Of a stretch of DNA of 5,383 nt, positions 1-5,383 are shown in pieces; position 1 is the stretch's first letter, and the number at the start of each line of letters is the position of its first letter. The notes under the pieces were generated by a model. It had not been told where the DNA came from, did not search any database, and was given only the letters and a program-made list of their open reading frames with translations. Made by a program: the position numbers and the translations under genes. Origin of the DNA: Burkholderiaceae bacterium (lineage in GTDB: Bacteria; Pseudomonadota; Gammaproteobacteria; Burkholderiales; Burkholderiaceae); the NCBI GenBank assembly GCA_030151165.1, contig JASLEM010000238.1, forward strand, positions 1 through 5,383, read 5' to 3'.

Positions 1-2765
1 GTGCGCAGCAGCACGCGCTTGAGCGGCGACACCTCGACGCGATGGCCGTTGCTCTCGTTCGGCTCGTAGCGCTTGCCGAGCGGGCCGTTGTCCTGCACCC
101 AGGCCACGCCCAGCGTGCCGTAGAACTCGGGGCGGAAGCTCGACGTGAAGAACCGGTCGCTGAACAGGCGGCGCGAGGCGTTGAGGATGAACACCTGGAA
201 CTGCGTCTCCGAGATCGCGTAGCCGTGCGGCCGCGTGAACTCGCTGAGCCAGCCGACGACGGTGTCGACGTCCTCGATGTTGTCGACGACGCTGCCGTCC
301 GGGTGGCCCAGGCAGTCGTTGATGCGCGTGCCGTCCTCGTTCAGCTGCGCGGCGGTGATGACCTTGCTCGCGTCGCACACGTGCGTGCCGTACACCTCGC
401 GCAGCGCGGCGATCACCTTCTCCTGCTCGAGGCGTTCCGGCGAGCCGACGGGCAGGCGGTGGTCGATGAAGTCGTCGTAGCTCGCGAGCTGGCGCAGGCC
501 GTACTGGCGGCGGAACTCGTTGAAGCGCGGCACGCCGTGCTCGCGGTCGCGGATCACGTCGAGCGCCGCGAGGTCGATCTTCTGCGTTGACGACTGCAGG
601 CGCGGCAGCGTCAGGTTCTGCATGAACTGCGGCGTGTTCTGCAGCGTCAGCAGGCCCAGGCGCTGGCGGCCCATCGACAGGCCCCAGTTGGCCGCGCCGT
701 GGTCGGCCATCTCGGCGGTGGCCTTCGCGCGGAAGGTCTCGACGACCGGGATCTTGGCGCGGATCACGTTCGGATCCTGGTCCCATTCGCGGTACTCGAT
801 GAGGTCGGGCACCAGCGCGTGCAGCCGGTAGACGCTGACGAACTCCTCGGGGAAGTTGAACGGCGAACCGAAGTGGTTGACGCCGCCGTTGACGTGCTCG
901 GGGTTGCGAAGGTCCCAGATGTCGGTCTTCTTCGGGTCATAGGCCGCGAAGATCGCGTCGTCCTTGTAGACGTGGCTGCCCAGCCCGAAGATGCCCGGCC
1001 CGGACGCGAACACCGAGTACCACTGCGTCGCCTGCTTGGCCTTGTCGGAGCGGCCGAAGTTCTGCACGACGATCTTCTCGAGCGCCTGCGCGACGATGTC
1101 GTGGCCCTGCAGCAGGCCGTTCCAGTTCGAGTTCATGCCGAGGTACAGCGGCTCGTCGTACAGCAGCTGCGGCGTCCATTCGATCGTGTGGATCTTGGCG
1201 ATCTCGGCCGCGATGACGAGGCGCGTGACCTCGAACAGCACGTCGTCGCCGACGTCGCGGTAGCGGATCACCTCGTCGGGCTTCGCCGGGTCGCGCAGGC
1301 CGCTGTCGGCGTCGGGCGTGACGGCCGCCTGCTGGCGCCACGCGGTGACGAAGGCGTTGTGCTCGCGCGCGAAGATCGTGTGATAGAAGTCGATGCCGAT
1401 CGTCCAGTTGTCGGGGAACGCGACCGACGACTGCCCGGCCCACTGCGGGTTGATCGGGTCGCCCGGCACGAAGGTCGGCAGGTCGCCCTGCATCTCGCCC
1501 GCACCCGCGCGCGCGCCGGGCAGCAGCAGCATCTTCGCGCGGTCGGCCGGGTCGCGCTTCACGCGCTGGCGCGAGATGGTGTCGTAGCCGTACAGCTGCG
1601 ACGCGTCCCACCAGCCGGTCACGTTGTTGGCGTGCGTCTTGTAGGCGCGTTCGAGCTGCTGCTCGCCGGTCGCCGCCAGCTTGAAGGTGGGCGGCGCGCC
1701 GTCGGCGGCGACGTAGCCCTTGTCGATGCGGTCGTCGGGCCGGCAGCCGAGCGCCTGCACCTGCGCGGGCGTCAGCGGCACGTCGGTCGAGCCGGCGCGC
1801 TGCGTCGCGCAGCCCACCGGCATCCACGTCGGCTGGTTGTGCCCTTCCTCGAGGTGCGAGAACCAGTCGTGCGTCATGAACTGGATCCAGAACGCCGCCA
1901 GCACGTTGAAGAACGGCGCCTTCTTGTAGTCGCAGTTCGCGGCTGGCGAGAAGCCCGGCAGGCCTTCGCCCTCGTTGCACTTGCCGGGGTCGGACTGCGG
2001 CCGCGTGAAGAGCTTGCGGCTGATCACCTGCGGGTCGGGCTGCAGCAGGCTCAGGCGGTTGCCGTGGCGGTTGCGGGCGAGCTCGTTCGCACCGAGGTCG
2101 GGATACGTCGCGTCGAAGGTGACGTTGCGCGCGAAGGTCGTGCCGCTCGATCCCATCAGCGGGTTGCGGATGTCGTTGCAGGTGCCGTCGAGATTGCGGA
2201 AGCGGATCAGCTCGCCCGTGCACAGCTGCGGGCCGGCGCCGCCGACGGCGGCGTACTCGGGCGAGGTCGGCGGCAGCCGCATCGCGTCCCAGGTCTTCAG
2301 CGCGGGGCCGTCGACGCCGGGGCGGCCGTTCCTGAAGTCGGCGTAGGTGCCGTTGTTGTCGAACAGGTTGAACTTGACCAGCTCCATGCGCTGGTACTCG
2401 AGGTCGAGCAGCGCGCCGTCGATGCCGCGGCCGTCGGGCGAGGTGTGGATGCCGAACCCGCGCTCCAGCGAGCTCGCGTCGCCGGTGGCGTGGTAGTTCG
2501 ACCAGTCGACGAACGGCGTGCCGCGCGACGCCACCGCCGCCTCGCCGCCCCGGCAGCGCGCGACGTCCACGCCCACCTTGCCGTTGAAGCGCTGGTCGGG
2601 CTCGGAGGCGATCGGGCGCAGGCCGCCGGCCACCATCGCGGCGCAGGCCGCGAGGTCGGCCGGGGTGTCGCCCGCGGCGCCCTTCGGCGCGGGCGGGGGC
2701 GTGTCGCAGCCGCAGAGGATCAGCGCGATCCCGGCCAGGAGCAGCGTCTTCGTACGAGCGTGCAT
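1..2765 (-). CDS. Alpha-dioxygenase-like heme peroxidase lipoprotein (3' end beyond window)
   Basis: Predicted heme enzyme of the animal-peroxidase/cyclooxygenase superfamily, nearest to fatty acid alpha-dioxygenases, which add O2 at the alpha carbon of fatty acids to give 2-hydroperoxides. I translated the frame from 2765 to 3 codon by codon: 921 codons, no stop. The N-terminus has two basic residues, a hydrophobic stretch and a lipobox LCGC with lipidated Cys20, so export and membrane anchoring are expected. Motifs in order: DGTCN (193-197); distal heme side QFMTH with Gln295 and His299; WWDASQLYG (385-393); REHN (467-470); IHTIEWT with His526 and Thr531, matching the carboxylate-binding His/Thr of plant alpha-dioxygenases; VYRLH with Tyr646 and His649, matching the catalytic Tyr and proximal heme His; DLAALDVIRDREHGVP (731-746); and RRLFSDRFF (865-873), likely carrying the substrate-binding Arg. 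The start is fixed by a GGGAGG site 5 bases upstream. Plant enzymes are about 640 residues, so this one is much longer. The similarity is recalled from family sequences. Activity on fatty acids is inference; a general peroxidase is the alternative. Confidence 0.9.
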   Translation of the reverse strand, partial: MHARTKTLLLAGIALILCGCDTPPPAPKGAAGDTPADLAACAAMVAGGLRPIASEPDQRFNGKVGVDVARCRGGEAAVASRGTPFVDWSNYHATGDASSLERGFGIHTSPDGRGIDGALLDLEYQRMELVKFNLFDNNGTYADFRNGRPGVDGPALKTWDAMRLPPTSPEYAAVGGAGPQLCTGELIRFRNLDGTCNDIRNPLMGSSGTTFARNVTFDATYPDLGANELARNRHGNRLSLLQPDPQVISRKLFTRPQSDPGKCNEGEGLPGFSPAANCDYKKAPFFNVLAAFWIQFMTHDWFSHLEEGHNQPTWMPVGCATQRAGSTDVPLTPAQVQALGCRPDDRIDKGYVAADGAPPTFKLAATGEQQLERAYKTHANNVTGWWDASQLYGYDTISRQRVKRDPADRAKMLLLPGARAGAGEMQGDLPTFVPGDPINPQWAGQSSVAFPDNWTIGIDFYHTIFAREHNAFVTAWRQQAAVTPDADSGLRDPAKPDEVIRYRDVGDDVLFEVTRLVIAAEIAKIHTIEWTPQLLYDEPLYLGMNSNWNGLLQGHDIVAQALEKIVVQNFGRSDKAKQATQWYSVFASGPGIFGLGSHVYKDDAIFAAYDPKKTDIWDLRNPEHVNGGVNHFGSPFNFPEEFVSVYRLHALVPDLIEYREWDQDPNVIRAKIPVVETFRAKATAEMADHGAANWGLSMGRQRLGLLTLQNTPQFMQNLTLPRLQSSTQKIDLAALDVIRDREHGVPRFNEFRRQYGLRQLASYDDFIDHRLPVGSPERLEQEKVIAALREVYGTHVCDASKVITAAQLNEDGTRINDCLGHPDGSVVDNIEDVDTVVGWLSEFTRPHGYAISETQFQVFILNASRRLFSDRFFTSSFRPEFYGTLGVAWVQDNGPLGKRYEPNESNGHRVEVSPLKRVLLR

Positions 2766-2770
2766 GTCGA

Positions 2771-2776
2771 CCTCCC
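2771..2776 (-). promoter_or_regulatory. Ribosome binding site of the dioxygenase-like gene
   Basis: On the minus strand GGGAGG lies 5 bases before the ATG at 2765. It selects this start, which also places the lipoprotein signal exactly at the N-terminus. Confidence 0.8.
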
Positions 2777-2912
2777 GCAGCGTGCGCCCGCGAGCGCGCC
2801 GGACGGCGCTTTCCGCAGGGCCGATGCCTTGAATGAATCGCGGGGATGCTACGCGGCAGCGCGCGGCGCGCCTACGCCCGCCTCGCGGCGAGTTGGGGGT
2901 TGACGGACGGCC

Positions 2913-2950
2913 AAAAGAAAACGGGCCGCGCCTGGTGAGGGCCGGCCCGT
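2913..2950 (-). terminator. Rho-independent terminator of the PEP-CTERM gene
   Basis: On the minus strand an 8-bp perfect stem (ACGGGCCG at 2950-2943 pairing with CGGCCCGT at 2928-2921) is followed at once by the T-rich run TTTTCTTTT (2921-2913). It lies about 80 bases past the stop codon of the PEP-CTERM gene and ahead of the dioxygenase-like gene, so it separates the two transcription units. The strand is set by the T-run, which exists only on the minus side. Confidence 0.88.
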
Positions 2951-2976
2951 CCGCGCGCGGCGAGCGCGCCGCGCGG
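2951..2976 (-). repeat. GC-rich inverted repeat directly before the terminator
   Basis: CCGCGCG (2951-2957) pairs perfectly with CGCGCGG (2970-2976) around a 12-base interval that can itself partly pair. In the minus-strand transcript this hairpin would sit immediately before the terminator stem. It may be a 3' stabilising structure, but at this GC content chance is also possible. Confidence 0.4.
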
Positions 2977-2988
2977 GTCGTGGATCAG

Positions 2989-3004
2989 GGCGTCGCCCGA
3001 CGCC
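2989..3004 (-). repeat. Short perfect hairpin in the 3' UTR of the PEP-CTERM gene
   Basis: GGCGTC and GACGCC form a 6-bp perfect stem around a four-base loop, 25 bases past the stop codon of the PEP-CTERM gene. No T-run follows, so it is not a terminator by itself. It belongs to a series of stems in this 3' region. Confidence 0.4.
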
Positions 3005-3028
3005 TCGTCCGGTGCGTCATGCCGCGCA

Positions 3029-3706
3029 TCATTCGGCGCGGCCGCGACGGCGCGCGAGGCCCGCCAGCAGCGCGAGGCCGGCGCCCATCAGCGCCATCGA
3101 TGCCGGCTCCGGCACGGGCGACGACGACGGGCCAGCGCTTTCGTCCACGACGACGTTGTCGAGCGAGCTGCCCCACGAGTCGCTGGTGCCGACGGCCTCG
3201 AAGGTCAGCGTCGTCTGGCCGGTGGCCGTGAACGTCGTGCTGTAGAACGCCCACTGGTTGTTGGTGGTGGTGTTGTCCGGCAGCGCGGCGACCGTCACGG
3301 CGCCGGAGCCGACGTCCACGCTCAGTCCCTGCGTGCTGGCCGGCACGGTGCCGCCCGGGAACGGGCCGTTGTAGTTGTCGTCCTGCGCGCGGTTCGAGTA
3401 GTAGAAGCTCAGGGAGTACGTGTGGCCGGCGACCGTGTTGAGGATCTGGCTCATGCCGCTGTTGTGCACCGCGTCGAGCTCGACGTAGTTGACGCCGTCC
3501 TGCGCCGAGCCGACGAGGTTGTTGCGCACCTCGATCGCATCGCCCGAGCCGCTCGACACCGTCCAGCCCGGAATGCCCGAGTAGTAGTAGCCGTAGGTGC
3601 CGGCCGCCTGCGTGACGCCCTCGAAGCTGCCGTCGACCACGATGTTCGTGGCGAACGCCGACCCGGCCGTGGCCAGGATGGCGGCAGCGATGATGGACTT
3701 GATCAT
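3029..3706 (-). CDS. PEP-CTERM sorting-domain protein with DUF642-like domain
   Basis: Secreted surface or exopolysaccharide-associated protein of 225 residues. Residues 1-19 are a Sec signal peptide with a likely cut at AFA|TN. The mature part opens with NIVVDGSFEG, continues through IPGWTVSSG and the GHTYSLSF strand, and closes with SLDNVVV. This pattern fits the DUF642/choice-of-anchor type of galactose-binding-like beta-sandwich, which suggests carbohydrate contact but gives no enzymatic role. The C-terminus is a classic PEP-CTERM signal: VPEP at 198-201, a hydrophobic span at about 203-218, then RRR at 219-221. In this family the tail is recognised by exosortase (EpsH/XrtA type), encoded elsewhere. 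The sequence is rich in Ser, Thr, Asn, Gly and Tyr and has no Cys. GGGAG lies 6 bases before the ATG. It has its own AT-rich upstream region and a strong terminator, so it is probably monocistronic. The family call is firm; its biological job is unknown. Confidence 0.93.
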   Translation of the reverse strand: MIKSIIAAAILATAGSAFATNIVVDGSFEGVTQAAGTYGYYYSGIPGWTVSSGSGDAIEVRNNLVGSAQDGVNYVELDAVHNSGMSQILNTVAGHTYSLSFYYSNRAQDDNYNGPFPGGTVPASTQGLSVDVGSGAVTVAALPDNTTTNNQWAFYSTTFTATGQTTLTFEAVGTSDSWGSSLDNVVVDESAGPSSSPVPEPASMALMGAGLALLAGLARRRGRAE

Positions 3707-3710
3707 GGTC

Positions 3711-3717
3711 TTCTCCC
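3711..3717 (-). promoter_or_regulatory. Ribosome binding site of the PEP-CTERM gene
   Basis: On the minus strand GGGAGAA precedes the ATG at 3706, with the GGGAG core 6 bases away. It supports the start that yields a complete signal peptide. Confidence 0.8.
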
Positions 3718-3727
3718 GAAGTGAACA

Positions 3728-3748
3728 GTGACGCGACAGTCGCGTAAC
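3728..3748. promoter_or_regulatory. Operator-like dyad upstream of the PEP-CTERM gene
   Basis: GTGACGCGAC, one central base (3738), then GTCGCGTAAC: the inner 7 bp are perfectly inverted and 9 of 10 positions match overall. Its near edge is 21 bases upstream of the ATG at 3706. The odd-centred symmetry suits a dimeric DNA-binding regulator. It could instead form a hairpin in the 5' UTR close to the ribosome binding site. No regulator gene is in the window, so the role is inferred from form and position only. Confidence 0.45.
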
Positions 3749-3840
3749 AAGTTCTTTCAGTGTGCTCTACGTCACGTTTTTTTCCACTCCCCAGGAATGG
3801 TGAAGAAATATTGCTGTATGGCAGAACCCCCTAAGTTGAA
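3749..3840 (-). promoter_or_regulatory. AT-rich probable promoter region of the PEP-CTERM gene
   Basis: A hand count gives 40 G/C out of 92 bases, about 43%, in a window otherwise near 70% GC. It includes a seven-base A-run on the minus strand (3783-3777) and AATATT near 3807-3812. Composition and position make it the probable promoter of the downstream gene. I could not pick -35/-10 or -24/-12 boxes with acceptable match and spacing, so no specific promoter is called. Confidence 0.4.
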
Positions 3841-3892
3841 GTCCACCGATCCATGCGGGCTGGCGGCTCGACCGCAGCGAAGCGTCGCGGCG

Positions 3893-5050
3893 TCAGGCCA
3901 TCGTCACCCAGGTCGCGCCGCCCGCGGACGACGCCACGGTGCGCTCGATGAAGCGCACGCCGCGCGCGCCCTCCTCGATGCGGGGATACGCCGCCAGCTC
4001 CGCTCCGGGCGGCTGCCCGCCCGCCTCGCGCGACCGCAGGTCCGCCGCCACGCCGACGTAGAGGTTCGCGAACGCCTCGATGAACGCCTCGGGATGGCCG
4101 GGTGGCAGCCGGCACGCGGCCTTCGCGGCGTCGCTGAGCCAGGGCGCGTTGCGCGTCAGGATGCGACGCGGGCCGTCGCCGGGCGAGTGCACGAGGACGT
4201 TCGGCTCCTCCTGCCGCCAGTCCAGCATGCCGCGCTCGCCGATCACGCGCAGCCGCAGGTCGTTCTCGTTGCCGGCCGCGATCTGCGACGCGCTCATCAC
4301 GCCGCGCGCGCCGCCCTTGAAACGCAGCAGCAGGCTGGCGTCGTCGTCGAGCGTGCGGCCCGCGCCGAAGGCGGTGAGGTCGGCGCAGAGGCTCTCGAGC
4401 TCGAGGCCGGTGACCGTCGCCACGAGGTTCTCGGCGTGCGAGCCGATGTCGGCCATCGCGCCCGCCGGGCCGCCGAGCGCCGGGTCGACACGCCACGCCG
4501 ACTGCTTGTTCTGCGAGCGCTCGAGCGCCCCCGCGAGCCAGCCCTGGTGGTATTCGACGACGACCTTGCGCACCGCGCCGATCGCGCCCGTGCGCACGAG
4601 CTCGCGCGCCTCGCGCACCATCGGGTAGCCGGTGTAGTTGTAGGTGACCGCGAACAGCGTGCCCTGGCGCGCGACGCGCGCGACGAGGTCGTCCGCCTGC
4701 GCGCTCGTGTGCACCAGCGGCTTGTCGCAGACGACGTGGAAGCCGGCGTCGACGAACGCGCGCGCGACGTCGTAGTGCGCGTGGTTCGGGGTGACGATGA
4801 CGACGACGTCGACGCGTTCCTCGAGCGGCCGCTCCAGTTCGTCCTCGAGCAGCAGCTGCCACGTGCCGTGGTTGCGTGCGTCGGCGAGGCCCAGGTCGGC
4901 GCCGGACGCGCGCGACTTCTCCGGCGTCGACGACAGTGCACCCGCGACGAGGTCGTAGTGGCCGTCGAGCGCCATCGCGTGGCGGTGGATCGCGCCGACG
5001 AAGGCGTCGCGGCCGCCGCCGACCATCGCGTAGCGGAGCTTGCGGGTCAT
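3893..5050 (-). CDS. Gfo/Idh/MocA family NAD(P)-dependent oxidoreductase
   Basis: Cytoplasmic dehydrogenase of 385 residues, normal length for the family, which oxidises or reduces hydroxyl/keto groups of sugars, inositols and related compounds. The N-terminal Rossmann half starts [19 protein letters not shown], with a GGG-x-x-A-x-x-G dinucleotide loop at 11-19. TPNHAHY (87-93) and CDKPL (108-112) follow, the latter being the family's EKP motif with catalytic Lys110. The C-terminal half carries YNYTGYP (137-143) and the D-x-G-x-H motif at Asp201-His205, which supplies the usual catalytic acid/His pair. The chosen ATG at 5050 begins right at the Rossmann strand and has GGAGG 6 bases upstream. 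It overlaps the stop of the upstream isomerase-like gene by ATGA, so the two are almost certainly co-transcribed and translationally coupled. The substrate cannot be assigned. No T-rich terminator is visible after its stop. Confidence 0.93.
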   Translation of the reverse strand: MTRKLRYAMVGGGRDAFVGAIHRHAMALDGHYDLVAGALSSTPEKSRASGADLGLADARNHGTWQLLLEDELERPLEERVDVVVIVTPNHAHYDVARAFVDAGFHVVCDKPLVHTSAQADDLVARVARQGTLFAVTYNYTGYPMVREARELVRTGAIGAVRKVVVEYHQGWLAGALERSQNKQSAWRVDPALGGPAGAMADIGSHAENLVATVTGLELESLCADLTAFGAGRTLDDDASLLLRFKGGARGVMSASQIAAGNENDLRLRVIGERGMLDWRQEEPNVLVHSPGDGPRRILTRNAPWLSDAAKAACRLPPGHPEAFIEAFANLYVGVAADLRSREAGGQPPGAELAAYPRIEEGARGVRFIERTVASSAGGATWVTMA

Positions 5051-5383
5051 CGGGCGCCTCCGTTCGTGCCGCCCGCCATGCCGGACTGCTTCGCCTTGTC
5101 GAACACCGCGTCGAACGCGCCGTGCGCGGGTTCGAAGTCGAGCCGGCGGCAGAACGCCGCGCTCTCGGTGGCGCCGTGCACGCGGTCCATGCGGCTGTCC
5201 TCCCATTCGACCGACAGCGGGCCGGCGTAGCCGACGTCGTTCAGCGCGACGATCAGCGATTCGAAGTCGATCATGCCGCGGCCGACGCTGCGGAAGTCCC
5301 AGGTGCGGCGCGCGTCGCCGAAGCTCGTGTGGCCGCCGAAGGTGCCGACCGTGCCGTCGCCCTTGCCCCACCACACGTCCTTC
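5047..5383 (-). CDS. Sugar phosphate isomerase/epimerase-type TIM-barrel protein (C-terminal part)
   Basis: The last 112 codons of a gene whose 5' part lies past the right edge. Visible blocks fit the C-terminal end of the xylose isomerase-like TIM barrel (AP endonuclease 2 superfamily): a leading KD (the HxKD-type strand end), [19 protein letters not shown], then GPLSVEWED, whose Glu is a probable metal ligand, and [10 protein letters not shown], often seen in members that partner Gfo/Idh/MocA dehydrogenases. The tail [11 protein letters not shown] is followed by a short Gly-rich end. Such enzymes isomerise or epimerise sugars, keto-inositols or keto-sugar acids with a divalent metal. The TGA stop overlaps the next ATG by ATGA, which argues that both proteins serve one pathway. 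The substrate is not determinable from this fragment. Confidence 0.85.
   Translation of the reverse strand, partial: KDVWWGKGDGTVGTFGGHTSFGDARRTWDFRSVGRGMIDFESLIVALNDVGYAGPLSVEWEDSRMDRVHGATESAAFCRRLDFEPAHGAFDAVFDKAKQSGMAGGTNGGAR
5057..5061 (-). promoter_or_regulatory. Ribosome binding site of the oxidoreductase
   Basis: GGAGG on the minus strand, 6 bases before the ATG at 5050 and inside the last codons of the upstream gene. It decides for this start over an in-frame upstream GTG near 5374. Confidence 0.8.

Noticed and set aside
937..2223. Minus-strand 428-codon frame overlapping the dioxygenase-like gene
   Set aside because: Wrong-frame reading of the same strand. Its Arg/Ala-rich translation has no motif, while the other frame carries every peroxidase signature.
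699..2903. Very long plus-strand open frame opposite the dioxygenase-like gene
   Set aside because: It shares codon boundaries with the real minus-strand gene, and GC-rich codons rarely give stops on the opposite strand. Its translation is a low-complexity mix of Ala, Arg, Val and Leu with no motif.
3777..3783. Run of seven T on the plus strand as a terminator
   Set aside because: No plus-strand gene precedes it and no strong stem abuts it. On the minus strand it is an A-run within the probable promoter region.
3749..3890. Sigma-54 (-24/-12) promoter, as known for some PEP-CTERM regulons
   Set aside because: I looked for GG and GC elements at the required 10-base spacing on the minus strand and found none with an acceptable consensus.
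3840..3892. Terminator after the oxidoreductase stop
   Set aside because: An imperfect GC stem can be drawn near 3871-3889 but its pairing is broken and no T-run follows.
3728..5230. 500-codon plus-strand open frame opposite the oxidoreductase
   Set aside because: Antisense shadow of a gene with clear family motifs. The translation is Arg/Ala/Val-rich without domain features, and its start falls inside the dyad and promoter region.
3893..5374. Longer oxidoreductase start near 5374
   Set aside because: The extra 108 residues are a frame-shifted reading of the upstream isomerase-type gene. The ATG at 5050 has its own GGAGG and begins at the Rossmann fold.

Overview
The window looks like chromosome from a high-GC Gram-negative bacterium, most likely a betaproteobacterium of the Burkholderiales type. 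This is inference from three things: G/C-rich third codon positions throughout, a PEP-CTERM surface protein, and a lipoprotein-type signal. No rRNA or marker gene is present to fix the taxon. All four genes lie on the minus strand, so they read from right to left.

Right end (5383 to 3893): the 3' end of a sugar phosphate isomerase/epimerase-type TIM-barrel gene, overlapping by an ATGA junction a complete Gfo/Idh/MocA-family NAD(P)-dependent oxidoreductase. The two form a translationally coupled pair of the kind found in sugar or polyol catabolic operons. The actual substrate cannot be read from this window.

Middle (3892 to 2913): a 186-base gap with an AT-rich stretch (about 43% GC by hand count over 3749-3840) and a near-perfect 21-base dyad just upstream of a start codon. 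Next is a 225-residue secreted PEP-CTERM protein with a DUF642/choice-of-anchor-like beta-sandwich domain. Its 3' region holds several GC-rich hairpins and ends in a clear rho-independent terminator. The gene therefore looks like its own transcription unit.

Left end (2765 to 1): 921 codons of an uninterrupted gene that runs off the left edge. It encodes a predicted lipoprotein of the animal-peroxidase/cyclooxygenase superfamily, closest in its motifs to plant-type fatty acid alpha-dioxygenases. The distal Gln/His, the Tyr-x-x-His pair and the carboxylate-binding His/Thr are all visible. It is the most interesting gene here. The 147 bases between its start and the upstream terminator (2766-2912) hold its ribosome binding site, but I could not identify a convincing promoter there.

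The isomerase and oxidoreductase clearly work together. Any functional link between that pair, the PEP-CTERM protein and the dioxygenase is unproven. I found no RNA genes, mobile elements, CRISPR arrays or integration sites.
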